The position numbers and the translations under genes are program-made. From positions 62,001 to 126,000 of the forward strand of contig NZ_JANCMW010000005.1 of assembly GCF_029207565.1 (NCBI RefSeq): a DNA stretch of 64,000 nt, in the 5' to 3' direction. The notes beneath the pieces were generated by a model. That model did no database searches. It saw only the letters and a list, made by a program, of their open reading frames with translations, and had not been told where the DNA came from. Positions within the stretch are counted from its first letter, which is position 1. The number at the start of each line of letters is the position of its first letter. This stretch comes from Marinobacter iranensis. Lineage in GTDB: Bacteria > Pseudomonadota > Gammaproteobacteria > Pseudomonadales > Oleiphilaceae. This document shows positions 45,076 through 54,191 of the stretch, piece by piece.

Positions 45076-45702
45076 CTACCCCTGCTCATACTCCCGAACC
45101 AGTTCCTGCAAGAAATAGAGACCGGCGGTACTCAGGAAACAGCGGCCGGCGCCGGCGCGAAACAGCAGATTGCGTTTATCCAGGTAATCCAGGGCCTCGG
45201 AAAAGCCTTTCTCAAAGCGCGCAGCCCTCAGAATGTCCTGATACTCCTCATCGTCCGCCAGGGCGGTCAAATCCTGCTCATTCAAGCCGGCATCAGGGCG
45301 GCCAAGGTACTCCAGGTCCCGGCCGCTGCGTGCGAAATAACGACCGATCAGCAGCAGTATCACCTGAACCCGGAAAGCATTCTCATCGTGCTCCTCGTTC
45401 TCGTCGTCACTGCTCTCCTTGAGAAAAAAGAAGGCACCGATGTCGTTGAACACCAGTTCGCTGCCCAGGTGCTCATAAAGCGCCCGGAAATGGGACAGGT
45501 GGTTGTACAGCAGATTGTAGAGCGGATTGGCACGCAGCTCGGAGCGGTTGCTATCCCAGACATCACGCACAATCACCCGTCCAGCCTGGAATTCCCGGTA
45601 GATGGCAGCACTGTGGGCAGGCAGGATCTGATCGAAGCCGTTCGGGGTTTGTGACGTGTCCACGGTGTCGGTGGTGTCCTTCGCGTCAGAGAATTCAGGC
45701 AT
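45076..45702 (-). CDS. jetB: Wadjet/Mks small kleisin-associated subunit (JetB / MksE-like, DUF4194)
   Basis: A 208-residue protein of the MukE/MksE-like winged-helix kind. The start at 45702 overlaps the jetA stop by eight bases (ATGCCTGA), and GAGAG precedes it. Helical segments such as FQAGRVIVRDVWDSNRSELRANPLYNLLYNHL and FARSGRDLEYL fit DUF4194. It joins JetA and the SMC protein JetC in a condensin-like complex that recognises and extrudes small circular DNA. Last gene of the D-C-A-B operon. Confidence 0.8.
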   Translation of the reverse strand: MPEFSDAKDTTDTVDTSQTPNGFDQILPAHSAAIYREFQAGRVIVRDVWDSNRSELRANPLYNLLYNHLSHFRALYEHLGSELVFNDIGAFFFLKESSDDENEEHDENAFRVQVILLLIGRYFARSGRDLEYLGRPDAGLNEQDLTALADDEEYQDILRAARFEKGFSEALDYLDKRNLLFRAGAGRCFLSTAGLYFLQELVREYEQG

Positions 45703-47122
45703 GTTGTCTCTCTTGTTGGTTGTCCGGCGCGTCGGTTTCAAGGCGACGTTTGCGGTACACAAACTGCTCGCTGTCCGATGACTGTTCCAGGGTTCTGAAG
45801 CGGTTGGTGGTAACCACCTGCATGCCCTCCGGCGGCGAGTTTACCAGCCGGTTCAGGGCCGCCAGCAAATCCGGAAAGCGGTAGCCGGGAATAAAGCCAT
45901 CCAGGCGGCCGTGCAGCTCCCGCACCAGATCAGTCGTGGGCCGCAGCTCCAGGGTTTCCAACCATTGATAGAGCTGGTTGATACGCTTAACGTCAATGCG
46001 GGTGTGGCGGCCGCTGCCATCCACTTCCTGCAGAACCGGCACCTCGGCCTTCCGGCGTAGATCGTTCAGTCGCAATTCCAGTTCGCTGAACAGCAGTTGG
46101 TAGTAGCTGGACGAGTTGCCGAAGGCATAGTGTTTCGGGCGCTGCTGGGCCCGCAGGCCCACCAGGAAACCGGTACTTCGGGCAAAGTCGCCCCCTTCGA
46201 GCCACTTGCGGCGCAGGCTCAGGGTTTCGGTTTCGCCCTTGAGCGCCTGCAACTGGCCGTAGAAGTGCTCCATGGCGTTGTACTGGACCATGCCCTGGCG
46301 GGTCTTGCGCAGGAAATGCTCTACCTCCTGGGCCACCGCCTGAATGGGCTTGTACAAAGCGTTGAGGCTGAGTGAAGAGCGGAACAGCTGGTCCGCCAGG
46401 CTAAGGTCGCCATGGGTCTCCAACAGCCGCACAATCGCTTCCAGCGTCTCAAACAGGTTACTGCCGTCGGGCAGCCGGGTGTCCGGGTTAAGGAACACGA
46501 GGGTGGGCTTGATGTGGCGCTCGTACAGATTGACGATCTGCTCGAACAGGTTCTGGCGGAATTCCAGGTATTTCTCAGGCGCCCGGCTGGCGTCGCCGGA
46601 GAGGTCCGCAAGCTGGGCGCTGATGGTCTGCATGCGCAGGACATTCTGCCTCAGCAGGCCAATGAGCTGGCTGACCCGCTCGTTCAGATCGTCCCGCAGT
46701 TCGGTGTAATCCGGGTCCGCGTCACTGAAACTGCTGGTTTCCAGGCGGTTGCGCACATCCCGCAGGGTAACCAGGTGCCCCCTCAGGCGGGCGTCAGTCA
46801 GTTCCTGGTACAGCGAGGCGTTGCAGGCCCGCATCAGGTTGATCAGCGCATCCTGGAACACCAGCCGCCTCTCGCCTTCCGCCTTGATGATGTCGATAAT
46901 CAGGCCACCGCGGAACAGGTTATCGGTCGTCAGCGCCAGCCTGACCCGGTCCCGGTCCGCCTTGCCCAGGGCGCTGGTGTAGTCCATCACCTCCGCCACC
47001 AGGTCGCTTTCGCGGATATACCGCGTCTCGTTACGGTCCATCCGCTCGATCATCCGGAACAGGATTTTCGGGTGATCGAACAGCAGCCGGGTGGTATCCA
47101 GGGTGCTGAAACGTTTACTCAT
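45695..47122 (-). CDS. jetA: Wadjet/Mks kleisin subunit (JetA / MksF-like)
   Basis: A 475-residue, mostly helical protein starting MSKRFSTLDTTRLLFDHPKILFRMIERMD, with a long central coiled coil (about 100-300) and a C-terminal winged-helix-like part. Size and position next to an SMC gene and DUF4194 gene fit JetA/MksF, the kleisin that bridges the SMC heads. It starts with an eight-base overlap (ATGAGTAA) with jetC. Confidence 0.8.
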   Translation of the reverse strand: MSKRFSTLDTTRLLFDHPKILFRMIERMDRNETRYIRESDLVAEVMDYTSALGKADRDRVRLALTTDNLFRGGLIIDIIKAEGERRLVFQDALINLMRACNASLYQELTDARLRGHLVTLRDVRNRLETSSFSDADPDYTELRDDLNERVSQLIGLLRQNVLRMQTISAQLADLSGDASRAPEKYLEFRQNLFEQIVNLYERHIKPTLVFLNPDTRLPDGSNLFETLEAIVRLLETHGDLSLADQLFRSSLSLNALYKPIQAVAQEVEHFLRKTRQGMVQYNAMEHFYGQLQALKGETETLSLRRKWLEGGDFARSTGFLVGLRAQQRPKHYAFGNSSSYYQLLFSELELRLNDLRRKAEVPVLQEVDGSGRHTRIDVKRINQLYQWLETLELRPTTDLVRELHGRLDGFIPGYRFPDLLAALNRLVNSPPEGMQVVTTNRFRTLEQSSDSEQFVYRKRRLETDAPDNQQERQHA

Positions 47123-50060
47123 CTGCCTGCTCCAGCAGACTGTTCTGGGTCTGGTCGGCCCAGTGGTTCAGGGATTCGCCACTGGTGAAGCCCTCGGCGC
47201 CACCCCAGAACACCAGGGTGCGATGCGGACTGTAAGGCTGTGCCGTGCGCATCTGCCCCACTTCCAGATGCCGGCCGATCAGGTAAATCACTTCCGCGCT
47301 GGCACTGTGGGTGGCGGCAGAGAACAGGTTGAATCCCTGATTACGCAGCCGCTCCAGCAGCGAGGGCATCTGGCTGATATCCACGCTCGCCAGTTCGTCC
47401 AGCACCATGGGGAACGACAGCTGCACGCCGGGATACAGCACCCGCTTGAGAAGGCGATACACCAATTCCAGATTGATGAGTGCAGTTGTCGAGGTGGACT
47501 GGCCTTTCTTGTCCAGATTTGCGGTATTTTCCTTGCGGGTGCGGTAGGAAATGCCGGTAATCACCCTCTCCATGGTCAGGCGCTTGCTCTCGCCCTGCTC
47601 CCCGAAGAAATCCGCTACAAATACCCGCAGCCGATCGTAGAACGCATCGGACTGCAGTTGGTTGCCATAGGGGTCAATGTTATTGGCTTCTTCCACCAGG
47701 TTACGGAATTTCGGGTCGGTATGGATATCCACCCGGATTTCCACCAGATCGTTGATGCGCACGCCATCCAGCTCGCGGTTGAGCTGCGCCTCGAAACGGG
47801 CAATGTGCTCGTGGTTGGACTTCAGGGCCTGTCGGTAGCTGGCTACGGTTTCGTTGTGGATGCCCACCTGCTGCTCCAGGACGTTCCAGCGCTCGGCCAT
47901 ACCGGCAAACAGGTCCGACAGGCTCTTGAAGGTCTCACGGATAACCGATGACGCAGGGCCGTCTTTCTGCAACTCGCCGTCGGCATCTTCATGAATACCC
48001 AGGTACACAAACTGGCGCAGGTGGTCGAGAATGTTGCGACGGCGCTCTTCCAGGTCGTCCAGTTGGGTTTGCAGGTCATCGAAAGCAGCCGCGGAGACCT
48101 TTTCCATGGCCAGCGGCTGCTCCGCTTCAACTGCTCTCAGATGGGGGAAGCGGTGTTCCACAGTGCCCACGCTTCGGCTGAGCCCTGCCAGCTCCCGCTC
48201 CCGTTCTTCAATGCGTTCTTTCTCGGCTTTGGCCCTGGCCACTTTTTGCTGCACGGCGTCCTGCTTTTCGTGCTCCAGCCTGGCCTGCTCTTCCAGTTTG
48301 GCCAATTGCTCCTCGGCGGCCTGCTTTTCCTCGGTGGCATCCCGCAGGGTGGTGGCCGCGGCCGGGTAACGGCTCAGGGTGTCCAGGTCTTTCTCAATGG
48401 CGCGAATTTCCTTTTCCGTGCGCTCAATCAGCTGGGGCCGGTCGTGTTCCTGATTGGCAGTGTCTGCCAGTTCCGCTCGTTCCTTTTCCAGGCCATTGAG
48501 TTCACCTTCAATATTCCTGCGCTGCTCCGCGAAGTTGGTCTGCCGCGCCGGTTGCGCGGGGTATTCGGTGTCGAACCAGTCAAAGCCCTGCTCATTGGGC
48601 GCAAACAGGCGGGCAAAGGCATCGATGGTGGCCTTGCTGGCCGCATCCAGATCCTCGCCCGGGCTGGCCATCATCAATTTGGAATCCACTGCCCGCAGTG
48701 GCGCGGCGGTGGATTCATCCAACTGGTTCTGCAGTTGCCACTGCTGTTTACTCTCGCGTTCCTTCAGGGCGTCCAGTTTCCGGGCCAGGTCCTGCTTCTG
48801 CCGCTGTAATTGCTCCAAACGGATTTCAGCCTGGGCGGCGCTCTTCAAGGCGGCCAGGTGCCCTTTCTTGCTCTGGAGTTCCTCTTTCTGGATGTCCTCG
48901 ATTTCCTGCAGGGTATTGTCACCATACTGGGACACCAGCAGATCACCGTCCTTCTGGCTTTGCTCGGCCTGCTTGATGCGCCGGTCGGCGGAGCGGATCT
49001 CGCCTTTCAGGCCGCTGGATTCCTGCTCCAGTTTTTTCAGGGTCTGCAGCACATGGCGCAGGGTATCGTTCTGTTCGTTGAACGTTGCCACGGCAGCCGT
49101 GCGCTTCGCGGCAATGTCCTGCAAAGCATTCGTCACACCATCCCGGAAGGCAGCAAAGTCATGCAGACTGCCGAGCAGAGTCTGGTAGGCCTGGTAATCC
49201 CGGTACAGCTTTTCAAACCGGGGGCGCTCTTTTTCGATACGGTTCAGTTGGGTCTGTTGCTGTTTCAACTGGTCGTGACGGTTGAGGAATTCGTCGATAT
49301 TGAAATCAAAGGCATCATCAGCAAACTTCTTGTCCGCCTCTATGATGCTGGCCACCGCGTTGGCCATGGCCTGGTCATCGGCCTTCATCTCAAACAGCAG
49401 CAGGATCAACGTGCGCAAAGACTGCACCCGCCGCTCATCGGACTCACCCAGCGGCAGCACGGAATAGCGCACGGCATCCGCGTTCATCAGCTCGCTGCTG
49501 TAGAGCATGGACTTGAGTCTGGCCGGGTCATTCACCAGCCGGGTCTCTTTGGAGAGCTTCTTCAGCGTTTCCGACAACCGGCTGAACGACAGCTCAGGTA
49601 CCGCCTTGCCAATGCCATCCTCACCCTCACCGTTCCAGAACAAAGGCCGCAATTGGTCATAGCTGACCGGCACAAAGGCGCGGTCGTAGCTAAGCTGACT
49701 GGCGCTGTCCCGGTACAGAATCTGGCAATGCACCCCGGCCGGGTTTTCGGCTTCCATGATCAGGAAACTGAACTGGCTGGGAAAATAATGCTGGTAGCTT
49801 TCTTCGTTGCTGTAAAAGCTGCCGGCGCTGGCATTGCGGAAGGCGAATTTCTTGCGACTGTTCTTGAAGTTGTTTTCCGGCAACAGAAACAGGCGCAGGC
49901 TATTTAAAAGGCTGGACTTGCCCAGGTTGCCCGGGCCCAGGATCAGCCCGTGGTTGTCCACCGGGATTTCCACGTAACAGAAGCCAGCCGAGTCCACCAA
50001 TACCAGGCGGCGTACGCCAAAGGTGAAATTGCCTGGGCTGCTCCCCTGGGAATCACTCAT
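47115..50060 (-). CDS. jetC: Wadjet/Mks SMC-like ATPase (JetC / MksB-like)
   Basis: A 981-residue SMC-type protein, shorter than MukB. The Walker A loop GPGNLGKSS is at 42-50. Two long coiled-coil arms (about 240-480 and 530-760) flank a hinge region, and the Walker B stretch FPMVLDELASVD is near residue 905. TSTTALINLELVYRLL before it holds the signature-like serine region. It drives DNA loop extrusion by ATP hydrolysis. It overlaps jetD by eight bases (ATGAGTGA) on one side and jetA on the other. Confidence 0.9.
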   Translation of the reverse strand: MSDSQGSSPGNFTFGVRRLVLVDSAGFCYVEIPVDNHGLILGPGNLGKSSLLNSLRLFLLPENNFKNSRKKFAFRNASAGSFYSNEESYQHYFPSQFSFLIMEAENPAGVHCQILYRDSASQLSYDRAFVPVSYDQLRPLFWNGEGEDGIGKAVPELSFSRLSETLKKLSKETRLVNDPARLKSMLYSSELMNADAVRYSVLPLGESDERRVQSLRTLILLLFEMKADDQAMANAVASIIEADKKFADDAFDFNIDEFLNRHDQLKQQQTQLNRIEKERPRFEKLYRDYQAYQTLLGSLHDFAAFRDGVTNALQDIAAKRTAAVATFNEQNDTLRHVLQTLKKLEQESSGLKGEIRSADRRIKQAEQSQKDGDLLVSQYGDNTLQEIEDIQKEELQSKKGHLAALKSAAQAEIRLEQLQRQKQDLARKLDALKERESKQQWQLQNQLDESTAAPLRAVDSKLMMASPGEDLDAASKATIDAFARLFAPNEQGFDWFDTEYPAQPARQTNFAEQRRNIEGELNGLEKERAELADTANQEHDRPQLIERTEKEIRAIEKDLDTLSRYPAAATTLRDATEEKQAAEEQLAKLEEQARLEHEKQDAVQQKVARAKAEKERIEERERELAGLSRSVGTVEHRFPHLRAVEAEQPLAMEKVSAAAFDDLQTQLDDLEERRRNILDHLRQFVYLGIHEDADGELQKDGPASSVIRETFKSLSDLFAGMAERWNVLEQQVGIHNETVASYRQALKSNHEHIARFEAQLNRELDGVRINDLVEIRVDIHTDPKFRNLVEEANNIDPYGNQLQSDAFYDRLRVFVADFFGEQGESKRLTMERVITGISYRTRKENTANLDKKGQSTSTTALINLELVYRLLKRVLYPGVQLSFPMVLDELASVDISQMPSLLERLRNQGFNLFSAATHSASAEVIYLIGRHLEVGQMRTAQPYSPHRTLVFWGGAEGFTSGESLNHWADQTQNSLLEQADE

Positions 50061-50835
50061 CCAGAATCATCTCCTGTTCCATAAATTTGCCGGTGGCCCG
50101 AAACGCCTCTGCCAGCGACACAAACCCAAGCCCCTCCGCCAGCGCGATGGCTTTCGTAAATCGTTCGGTGCTGTCCGGTATCTTGCAGAAATGGCCCTGC
50201 CACGGCTGCCAGTCGGTGGGCTGCACAAATCTGGCTTTGTCACCCAGAGAGGCCGAGATCGTCGAGAACATCTGCAGGCCACCCGCATCATAATCGAATG
50301 CGCAGAATACGTCTTTGTAGCCGGCCAACCAATCAAGGATCGCGGCTCGGGTAACACGGTTGCCACCGCCCAACACCACGTCGCACTGCGACAGCGCCAG
50401 GCGCCGGCCCAGAGCAGCACCGGTAAAGTTCAACATGTCTCGATATTGGTAGAAATTGCGTTCGTTCTCAACGATCAGAACAGAGCTTGCGCGGTGAAAA
50501 CCGCTATCAACGGAATCGTTACCGATAACCACCACATCCGGCCGGCTGGAGCTTAGTCCCTGGTGATAGACGAGCAGAAAACTGACCTCGGTCTGATGGC
50601 GGTGGGAGTTACCCTTCTTGGCGGCGTCTACTCTGTTTGCAGGAGCCTCCATTACATGCTGCAACTCCGCGAAAGCGGTTTCATCCAGGACCGTGACCAT
50701 CCAACGATTGGCCTGGACTTTTTCCGTGGCAAACAGCTCTCTGTGGCGGCGGCGGAACTGTTCCGGAAGCTTCTTTAGAAAGGCCTCATAATTTATTGGC
50801 TGGGCTTGGAGGATTTTCTGTAGGTAGTCGTTCAA
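50053..50835 (-). CDS. jetD: Wadjet nuclease subunit (JetD / MksG-like, TOPRIM)
   Basis: A 260-residue protein with a C-terminal TOPRIM-type nuclease domain. The acidic residues are visible: Glu123 in LIVENERNFYQY and Asp181/Asp183 in AFDYDAGGLQ. It cuts circular plasmid DNA once extruded by the SMC complex. The protein is clearly shorter than usual JetD proteins (about 380-400 residues), mainly because the N-terminal DUF3322-like part is reduced. It is the first gene of the operon, not the last as in the best-known Wadjet loci. Confidence 0.82.
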   Translation of the reverse strand: MNDYLQKILQAQPINYEAFLKKLPEQFRRRHRELFATEKVQANRWMVTVLDETAFAELQHVMEAPANRVDAAKKGNSHRHQTEVSFLLVYHQGLSSSRPDVVVIGNDSVDSGFHRASSVLIVENERNFYQYRDMLNFTGAALGRRLALSQCDVVLGGGNRVTRAAILDWLAGYKDVFCAFDYDAGGLQMFSTISASLGDKARFVQPTDWQPWQGHFCKIPDSTERFTKAIALAEGLGFVSLAEAFRATGKFMEQEMILDE

Positions 50836-50927
50836 AGGCGCACCGCAGTTGTTCTTGGAGTTATGTATTAAGATGCAGATTCCGGGATTGGGCTGTAATA
50901 AACTCCCACGGTCTCAGGTCTATAACC

Positions 50928-51545
50928 CTACCAGCCATCCAGCCTTACCCCGTTCTCTTGGAGATAATCACCTTCTCTATCCAGATATTCATTGACCCAC
51001 TGAGTGTAGTCTGATTCTTTGTCGTCATAAGGTTTGGCTTTATAACGCCCGACTTCAATAGCATTCTCACCCCGGTTCATGATCCACACCACAACGGTTC
51101 CGCCTGGCGCCAAACCCAGAACCAGCACGTCTCGCGGGCGCTCTACGATCTTGCCATAGGCTTCAAAAGGAGCAACCTCTTTCATTCTTTCCTCAATCTC
51201 ACCTGGATTTTCCAGTTGGATCAGAGCTTCATAGGATTGCTGCTCTGCGAAGGAGAACCAGCGAATCAAAAACACCTCTGGCATGGTTTGCCAATCCGCC
51301 ATCGCACCAAACGGCTTGTTCCAGCAACAGGATACGATACCAATAGGTGCCCGCCATCCAATGTCTTCGGAAAGGGACTCAACGAAAAATTTATCCACCC
51401 AGACATCGTAGTGTTTCGGTGCTACCACACCGATACTTCGATGGGTGCCATTCGGTCCATATTTTTGTCCTTCCGATTCCGTTTGTTCCGAACACCCGAC
51501 CAGAGCCAGAATACAGATACTAGTCATCCAACGCTTGATACTCAT
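50928..51545 (-). CDS. DUF2931 lipoprotein, putative T6SS immunity protein (copy 1)
   Basis: A 205-residue lipoprotein. The start at 51545 begins a signal peptide with lipobox LVGC (about residue 17-18). The central 140 residues are nearly identical to the neighbouring copy (KHYDVWVDKFFVESLSEDIGW, RWFSFAEQQSYEAL), but the last 45 residues differ. DUF2931 lipoproteins are found beside Tle1-type type VI lipase effectors as periplasmic immunity proteins. The gene is downstream of the effector and of copy 2. Confidence 0.75.
   Translation of the reverse strand: MSIKRWMTSICILALVGCSEQTESEGQKYGPNGTHRSIGVVAPKHYDVWVDKFFVESLSEDIGWRAPIGIVSCCWNKPFGAMADWQTMPEVFLIRWFSFAEQQSYEALIQLENPGEIEERMKEVAPFEAYGKIVERPRDVLVLGLAPGGTVVVWIMNRGENAIEVGRYKAKPYDDKESDYTQWVNEYLDREGDYLQENGVRLDGW
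51161..51450. repeat. Direct repeat copy 1 within the DUF2931 pair
   Basis: About 290 bases nearly identical to 51822-52111 (offset 661). The two differ at scattered single positions only, whereas flanking parts of the two genes are clearly more diverged. This marks a tandem gene duplication, with the middle part kept alike by recent origin or gene conversion. Confidence 0.85.
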
Positions 51546-51588
51546 GGTAGTTTTCATCCAGTCAGTCGTAGCTGACTCACAATCAGGA

Positions 51589-52206
51589 TTACCAGCCTTC
51601 AAACTCGATGCCGCTTTTTTCCAAGAATTCGCCATGATCGCGATTGTAGCGCTCTGTTATCTCACGGTAGTGCTCTGGATGGGTTTCTATTTTTTTCCCT
51701 TGATACCGCCCAACTTCAATAGCATTCTCGCCCCGGTTCATAATCCACACTACGACAGTTCCACCTGGCGCCAAACCAAGAACCAAAACATCACGCGGGC
51801 GTTTTTTGATCTTTCCATAGGCTTCAAAAGGAGCAATCTCTTTCATTCTTTCCTCAATCTCACCTGGATTTTCCAGTCGGATAAGAGCTTCATAGGATTG
51901 CTGCTCTGCGAAGGAGAACCAGCGAATTAAAAATACCTCTGGCATGGTTTGCCAGTCCGCCATCGCCCCAAACGGCTTGTTCCAGCAACAGGACACGATA
52001 CCAATAGGTGCCCGCCACCCAATGTCTTCGGAAAGGGATTCAACGAAAAATTTATCCACCCAGACATCGTAGTGTTTCGGTGCCACCACACCGATACTTC
52101 GGTGGGTCCCGTTGGGGCCATATTTTTGCCCCTCCGATTCCGTTGATTCCGAACACCCGACCAGTACCAGAATACAGAGACTGATCATCCAACCCTTAAT
52201 ACTCAT
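51589..52206 (-). CDS. DUF2931 lipoprotein, putative T6SS immunity protein (copy 2)
   Basis: A 205-residue lipoprotein (signal peptide and lipobox LVGC near residue 17) that lies 15 bases after the effector gene stop and is a tandem duplicate of the next gene. The N-terminal and central parts match copy 1 closely; the C-terminal 45 residues are different (GRYQGKKIETHPEHYREI here). It probably protects the cell from the neighbouring Tle1-type lipase by blocking it in the periplasm. Confidence 0.78.
   Translation of the reverse strand: MSIKGWMISLCILVLVGCSESTESEGQKYGPNGTHRSIGVVAPKHYDVWVDKFFVESLSEDIGWRAPIGIVSCCWNKPFGAMADWQTMPEVFLIRWFSFAEQQSYEALIRLENPGEIEERMKEIAPFEAYGKIKKRPRDVLVLGLAPGGTVVVWIMNRGENAIEVGRYQGKKIETHPEHYREITERYNRDHGEFLEKSGIEFEGW
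51822..52111. repeat. Direct repeat copy 2 within the DUF2931 pair
   Basis: Partner of 51161-51450; see that entry for the offset and pattern. Codes for the central conserved part of the putative immunity lipoprotein next to the effector. Confidence 0.85.
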
Positions 52207-52221
52207 AGTAGTCTCCGTTAT

Positions 52222-54102
52222 TCACTGGCTTTTGTTGGGGTAAACAGCCCGACGACCACCCTTTGCGGGCCTGAAAGGGTATAAAAGCCCAATTTCCAGA
52301 TAGTGGTCAGAATGATGGATGTATCGTTGCTTGAGCAGGGCTTTGGATTCAGGAGACAATACCAAGTCTTGGCCATGCCAGACGTGAGCAGCAAGATTTC
52401 GGGCAACAGTCATTAGCTTGTCGGGTAGCACAAACTGAGGGTTGTCTGTGGGGATTGGCTCAAATGGTACACCAGCATCAATAGCCTGCTTATGCATCAG
52501 ATACAAGGGAATTCTGGAGTATTCGCCCCGAACTTCCCGGTCAAGCCACAGGTGCAAAGCCACGTTGTTCCCACTCAGGCTCGGCTGAGTAGGCAGCATT
52601 GGCAGGCGCTTTTGTTCAATCTCCAGGCTTGCCAGCGGGTTGAGGGGACCAATCCAACCCTCAGACTTGATCAGGGCCCGCTCCTGCAACATGCGTGAAA
52701 ACTCAAAGCTGGCCTCGGGATTCCGTCGGTCTTTACCCGTAATCACTTTCGGAGGACAAACTTCAATTCGCTCATGAAACCGCACTGAATACCCTCCGCC
52801 AATGTCCGAGTGAGCGCCAGGCAAAACCCATTCGCTAAAATTCCCGGGCAAATTGCCTGATTCACTTCGCAGGCTGTTTAACGAGAAGTTGTGCCGACGC
52901 TCATCCCGTGCCACAAACTGAACGGCCCGCTGAGCATGCTCCGGCTTTACATTGACGTTGATGCGTCCGGTTTCAGCATCGTGAGCGGAAAAATCCAGAT
53001 TGCCCACATCGGCGATTCCGGCCACGGTATCGAACAATCCCAGAAACCGAACCGTTACCTTTTCAGGCCATGGGATGCCTTCCCGCTCGAACGCTCTGGC
53101 CAACGCCCCTTTGTATTCGCCGTGCAAAGAGCCCGTTGTGTTATAAACCTCTCGGCTGACCAAATGCCGTGCTGTTGCCGCGCCCCTGCTAAAACCAAAG
53201 ACATCCAGAACCAACTCATCTATCGGCTCGTAAACAGAACGAGTAAGTTGCACTACGAGGTCAGCAGCCCCTTCCTCAATTTTTCTGAGAATGCCTTGCT
53301 CCCCAAGTCCCAACCCCATACTCAGGCTATCATCCGGCTCACCAAACTTGGTGCCCACCCCCGAAACATAAACAGAGAGTCGGTGAATGGGAGAGCCTTC
53401 TTGCTCTACCGTATCCTTGAAGTAAAGCGTTTCCAGCTTCGAGATGTTGGTTTCGGCGTTGAGGTAACTGCCCTCCATGACCTGCGACAGTTCACTGCTG
53501 CATTCTTCTTCCGATATGGCTCCGGCGGCATTGGCTGTCAGGCATTTATCAAGCTCCTGCTGGTAAGCGCGGGTGTTGCCGCGATTATTACCTGTACCAT
53601 CGAAAAATATGCCAGCTTCTACCCGAACTTTGGCACGATCTTCTTCAGCGGGAGAATCATCTGCTGATTCATCAGGCAAGCCTTCGTCAATCAGTGCGCC
53701 TTTCTGGGCGGCAAGGCGCACAAATTCCTGCGGGTCTTTGTCCAGCAACGCTTTGGCGCCCGCAGTAAGCTGGCCTTTGTCATCCAACGCACCAGCCATG
53801 GCAAAATCCACAACCGGCGCGGCATTAGTGGCAACACCCAAAATCACTCGTGGATTGCCACTGACTATAGAACCGCCGTGACTGGTGGGGCTACCCAGAT
53901 AGGCGACGGGCATACCATCGGCCAGCGCCAACGGATAACCTTGGGTAATAACAGCACCGCAGCCGGTGACATCACCAACCCGGGCAATGGGTTTACCTTC
54001 AACAAGAATGCTGGAGCCGTTTGGCATGACGGGAGAAGAACCGTGCCCTTTGATCGGGCAAACATGCGTATCGCCTACGCAAGCGGCAATGAGATTGCTC
54101 AT
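52222..54102 (-). CDS. PAAR-Tle1 (DUF2235) type VI secretion lipase effector
   Basis: A 626-residue effector. Residues 1-95 form a PAAR domain (GDTHVCPIKGHGSSPVMPNG, RVGDVTGCG, GSPTSHGGSIVSGNPRV) that caps the type VI spike. The rest is a DUF2235 alpha/beta hydrolase of the Tle1 phospholipase group: GIFFDGTGNN near 164, nucleophile Ser305 in GFSRGAAT, Asp358 in GLFDTVAG and His431 in PGAHSDIGGGY. It likely attacks membrane phospholipids of rival cells. Two DUF2931 lipoprotein genes follow on the same strand as immunity genes. No type VI structural gene is in the window, so this is an orphan effector module. Confidence 0.88.
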   Translation of the reverse strand: MSNLIAACVGDTHVCPIKGHGSSPVMPNGSSILVEGKPIARVGDVTGCGAVITQGYPLALADGMPVAYLGSPTSHGGSIVSGNPRVILGVATNAAPVVDFAMAGALDDKGQLTAGAKALLDKDPQEFVRLAAQKGALIDEGLPDESADDSPAEEDRAKVRVEAGIFFDGTGNNRGNTRAYQQELDKCLTANAAGAISEEECSSELSQVMEGSYLNAETNISKLETLYFKDTVEQEGSPIHRLSVYVSGVGTKFGEPDDSLSMGLGLGEQGILRKIEEGAADLVVQLTRSVYEPIDELVLDVFGFSRGAATARHLVSREVYNTTGSLHGEYKGALARAFEREGIPWPEKVTVRFLGLFDTVAGIADVGNLDFSAHDAETGRINVNVKPEHAQRAVQFVARDERRHNFSLNSLRSESGNLPGNFSEWVLPGAHSDIGGGYSVRFHERIEVCPPKVITGKDRRNPEASFEFSRMLQERALIKSEGWIGPLNPLASLEIEQKRLPMLPTQPSLSGNNVALHLWLDREVRGEYSRIPLYLMHKQAIDAGVPFEPIPTDNPQFVLPDKLMTVARNLAAHVWHGQDLVLSPESKALLKQRYIHHSDHYLEIGLLYPFRPAKGGRRAVYPNKSQ

Positions 54103-54191
54103 GGTCAGAGTTCCTTTCTGTGGCAGGCAGCTTCCTGGCTACCCGTGATTAAACATCGCTCAAAGTCCCTGAGTGTAGCAATGTTGGGAGG

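Noticed and set aside
46412..47188. 258-residue plus-strand frame opposite jetA
   Set aside because: Antisense shadow; jetA is fixed by 8-base overlaps on both sides.
48810..49907. 365-residue plus-strand frame opposite jetC
   Set aside because: Antisense to the SMC coiled coil; Leu/Gln/Phe-rich run without motifs or ribosome site.
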